From Bacteroidia bacterium (lineage in GTDB: Bacteria > Bacteroidota > Bacteroidia > M30B66), in the NCBI GenBank assembly GCA_019695235.1, contig JAIBAI010000034.1, positions 1-33,739 on the forward strand: 33,739 nucleotides of DNA, in the 5' to 3' direction. The stretch's first letter is position 1; each line of letters opens with the position of its first letter. The translations under genes and the position numbers were made by a program. The notes under the pieces were generated by a model that saw only the letters and a list, made by a program, of their open reading frames with translations, was not told the origin of the DNA and made no database searches. This document shows positions 32,697 to 33,739 of this stretch, piece after piece.

Positions 32697-33739
32697 ATGT
32701 TGCGTTGCATCGTGATTTTACTTCTTCTGCCGCTGGTATTAAAAGCACAGCCAGTAGTTATTTCGCCCCAGACCCTTGATGCCGGGGTGGTGGAAGAAGC
32801 CGGTTCGCTTACAAGTTATACTATTATTCATAACCGCTCTGCTGAGGTGCAATATATGCTGCGCACATCGGGCAATAAAAATATTGAGGTTGTTGTTTCA
32901 AAGAAAAAGCTCTTGCCCGGTGATACAGTGCATCTACGTATGCGTTACCTACCTAAAGATGCAGGTCGTTTCAACGAAGCTATCGGCGTTTGGGTGAGTG
33001 GCATGAACAGCCCGATAATGCTTGCGATGAAGGGCGAGATAAAAAAGCTGCTTCAGGATGAGTTACAGGCTTGTGTTTCGTTTGCACCAAAGAAACAGGA
33101 GAAGGAACCTGAAATGGTGTTTGTTGAGACTCCGGTACCGCTTGTTCCGATGCCTGCTACCACTCATAGTGAGTTGCTTGATGCGGAGAAATATCTGCCA
33201 GTGAATCTGGTTCTGCTGCTGGATGTTTCAGGGTCAATGAAGGAAGAAGACAAGCTTCCGGTTTTGAAAGCTTCTATGAGGCAGTTGTTCAGTGTGCTTC
33301 GACCATTTGACAAGGTGAGTATCGTTACTTATGCCAGCGAGGTGCGGGTAGTAGCCAGTGGCATAAGTGGTAACCAGAAAAATAAACTCGAAAGACTCTG
33401 TGATACGCTGGTCGCTAGTGGGTTAACAGCGGGTTCACAAGGCTTGCGTCAGGCTTATATTTTGGCCGATAGTCTTTACATACCAGGAGGTAACAACCAA
33501 ATTATTTTAGCAACTGATGGTAATTTCGGGGTAAGAGCTGCAGAGAAGAAGATCATCAAAGCCCGCTCGGGCGATACTCTGCGGCAATTAAAGCTATCGG
33601 TGATGGCTTTTGGTAATGAGAAAAACTACCATAAACGCTTAAAGCAGCTTTGCGAATTGGGCATGGGGAGCTTCATCCCTATTAGTAAGGCCGGTCAGGG
33701 CGATCAAGTTCTCCTTGATGAAATCAAGAGGCAGTCGCT
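32697..33739 (+). CDS. VWA-domain protein, 3' end beyond window
   Basis: An open reading frame from ATG 32697 to the window end, 347 codons without a stop. The N-terminus is a signal peptide (LRCIVILLLLPLVLKAQ). Residues about 20-115 form an Ig-like (DUF1573/ASH-type) domain (ISPQTLDAGVVEEAGS, RYLPKDAGRFNEAI). A proline-rich linker leads to a VWA domain with an intact MIDAS: D176-V-S178-G-S180 (LLLDVSGSM), a threonine in SGLTAGSQG and the aspartate of ATDGNF. The VWA domain resembles the Ca-activated-chloride-channel-like (YfbK) type. It is 66 bases after the DUF5686 gene on the same strand and may be co-transcribed. What follows the VWA domain (often an OmpA domain in this phylum) cannot be seen. 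Confidence 0.85.
   Translation, partial: MLRCIVILLLLPLVLKAQPVVISPQTLDAGVVEEAGSLTSYTIIHNRSAEVQYMLRTSGNKNIEVVVSKKKLLPGDTVHLRMRYLPKDAGRFNEAIGVWVSGMNSPIMLAMKGEIKKLLQDELQACVSFAPKKQEKEPEMVFVETPVPLVPMPATTHSELLDAEKYLPVNLVLLLDVSGSMKEEDKLPVLKASMRQLFSVLRPFDKVSIVTYASEVRVVASGISGNQKNKLERLCDTLVASGLTAGSQGLRQAYILADSLYIPGGNNQIILATDGNFGVRAAEKKIIKARSGDTLRQLKLSVMAFGNEKNYHKRLKQLCELGMGSFIPISKAGQGDQVLLDEIKRQS

Overview
The window reads as a chromosomal segment of a Bacteroidota bacterium. The evidence is several TonB-dependent receptors, two of them or their neighbours carrying carboxypeptidase-regulatory-like domains, a secreted metalloprotease with a type IX secretion (T9SS) C-terminal tail, a DUF5686 protein, promoters of the TAnnTTTG type, and a type II-C-like CRISPR locus with 47-bp repeats and 30-bp spacers. 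No rRNA, tRNA, insertion sequence or phage gene was recognised. Species cannot be named from sequence alone.

Region 1 (1-2206) is a CRISPR adaptation locus. It has the end of a regular array (47-bp repeats, 30-bp spacers), then a second, abnormal array whose two repeats are 132-133 bp long because the same repeat carries two insertions, yet which enclose a spacer of exactly 30 bp. Both arrays are followed by the same roughly 115-bp flank with a bidirectional terminator. The first flank runs into a short relic resembling the 3' tip of cas2, the second into intact cas2 and cas1 on the minus strand. No cas9 follows at the expected position. The locus seems to have been tandemly duplicated.

Region 2 (2207-11847) holds a lipoprotein di-haem cytochrome c peroxidase, a very large M36 (fungalysin-type) metalloprotease with a T9SS tail, and, convergently, a two-gene unit of a 1020-residue TPR protein and a plug-less outer-membrane barrel.

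Region 3 (12047-15130) is the best candidate for an undescribed system. It has a stand-alone ModE-type DNA-binding protein, a CGNTAT-N12-ATANCG operator-like inverted repeat just before a TonB-dependent receptor, and a lipoprotein with a sulfite-oxidase-like molybdopterin-domain signature. Together they suggest molybdate- (or tungstate-) regulated outer-membrane uptake.

Region 4 (15193-24979) has a YtfJ-like thioredoxin-fold secreted protein, a membrane-anchored VWA protein, and a five-gene minus-strand block: a carboxypeptidase-regulatory-domain protein, a large TonB-dependent receptor, a GT39-type membrane glycosyltransferase, a barrel protein with TSP3/EF-hand calcium motifs, and a small secreted protein.

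Region 5 (25066-33739) has a YdcF/SanA-like DUF218 protein, a SAM methyltransferase overlapping it tail to tail, a 1213-residue NtrY-like multi-pass histidine kinase, a divergent DUF5686 outer-membrane protein, and a VWA protein cut by the window end. Several promoters here lie so close to start codons that the mRNAs should be nearly leaderless.
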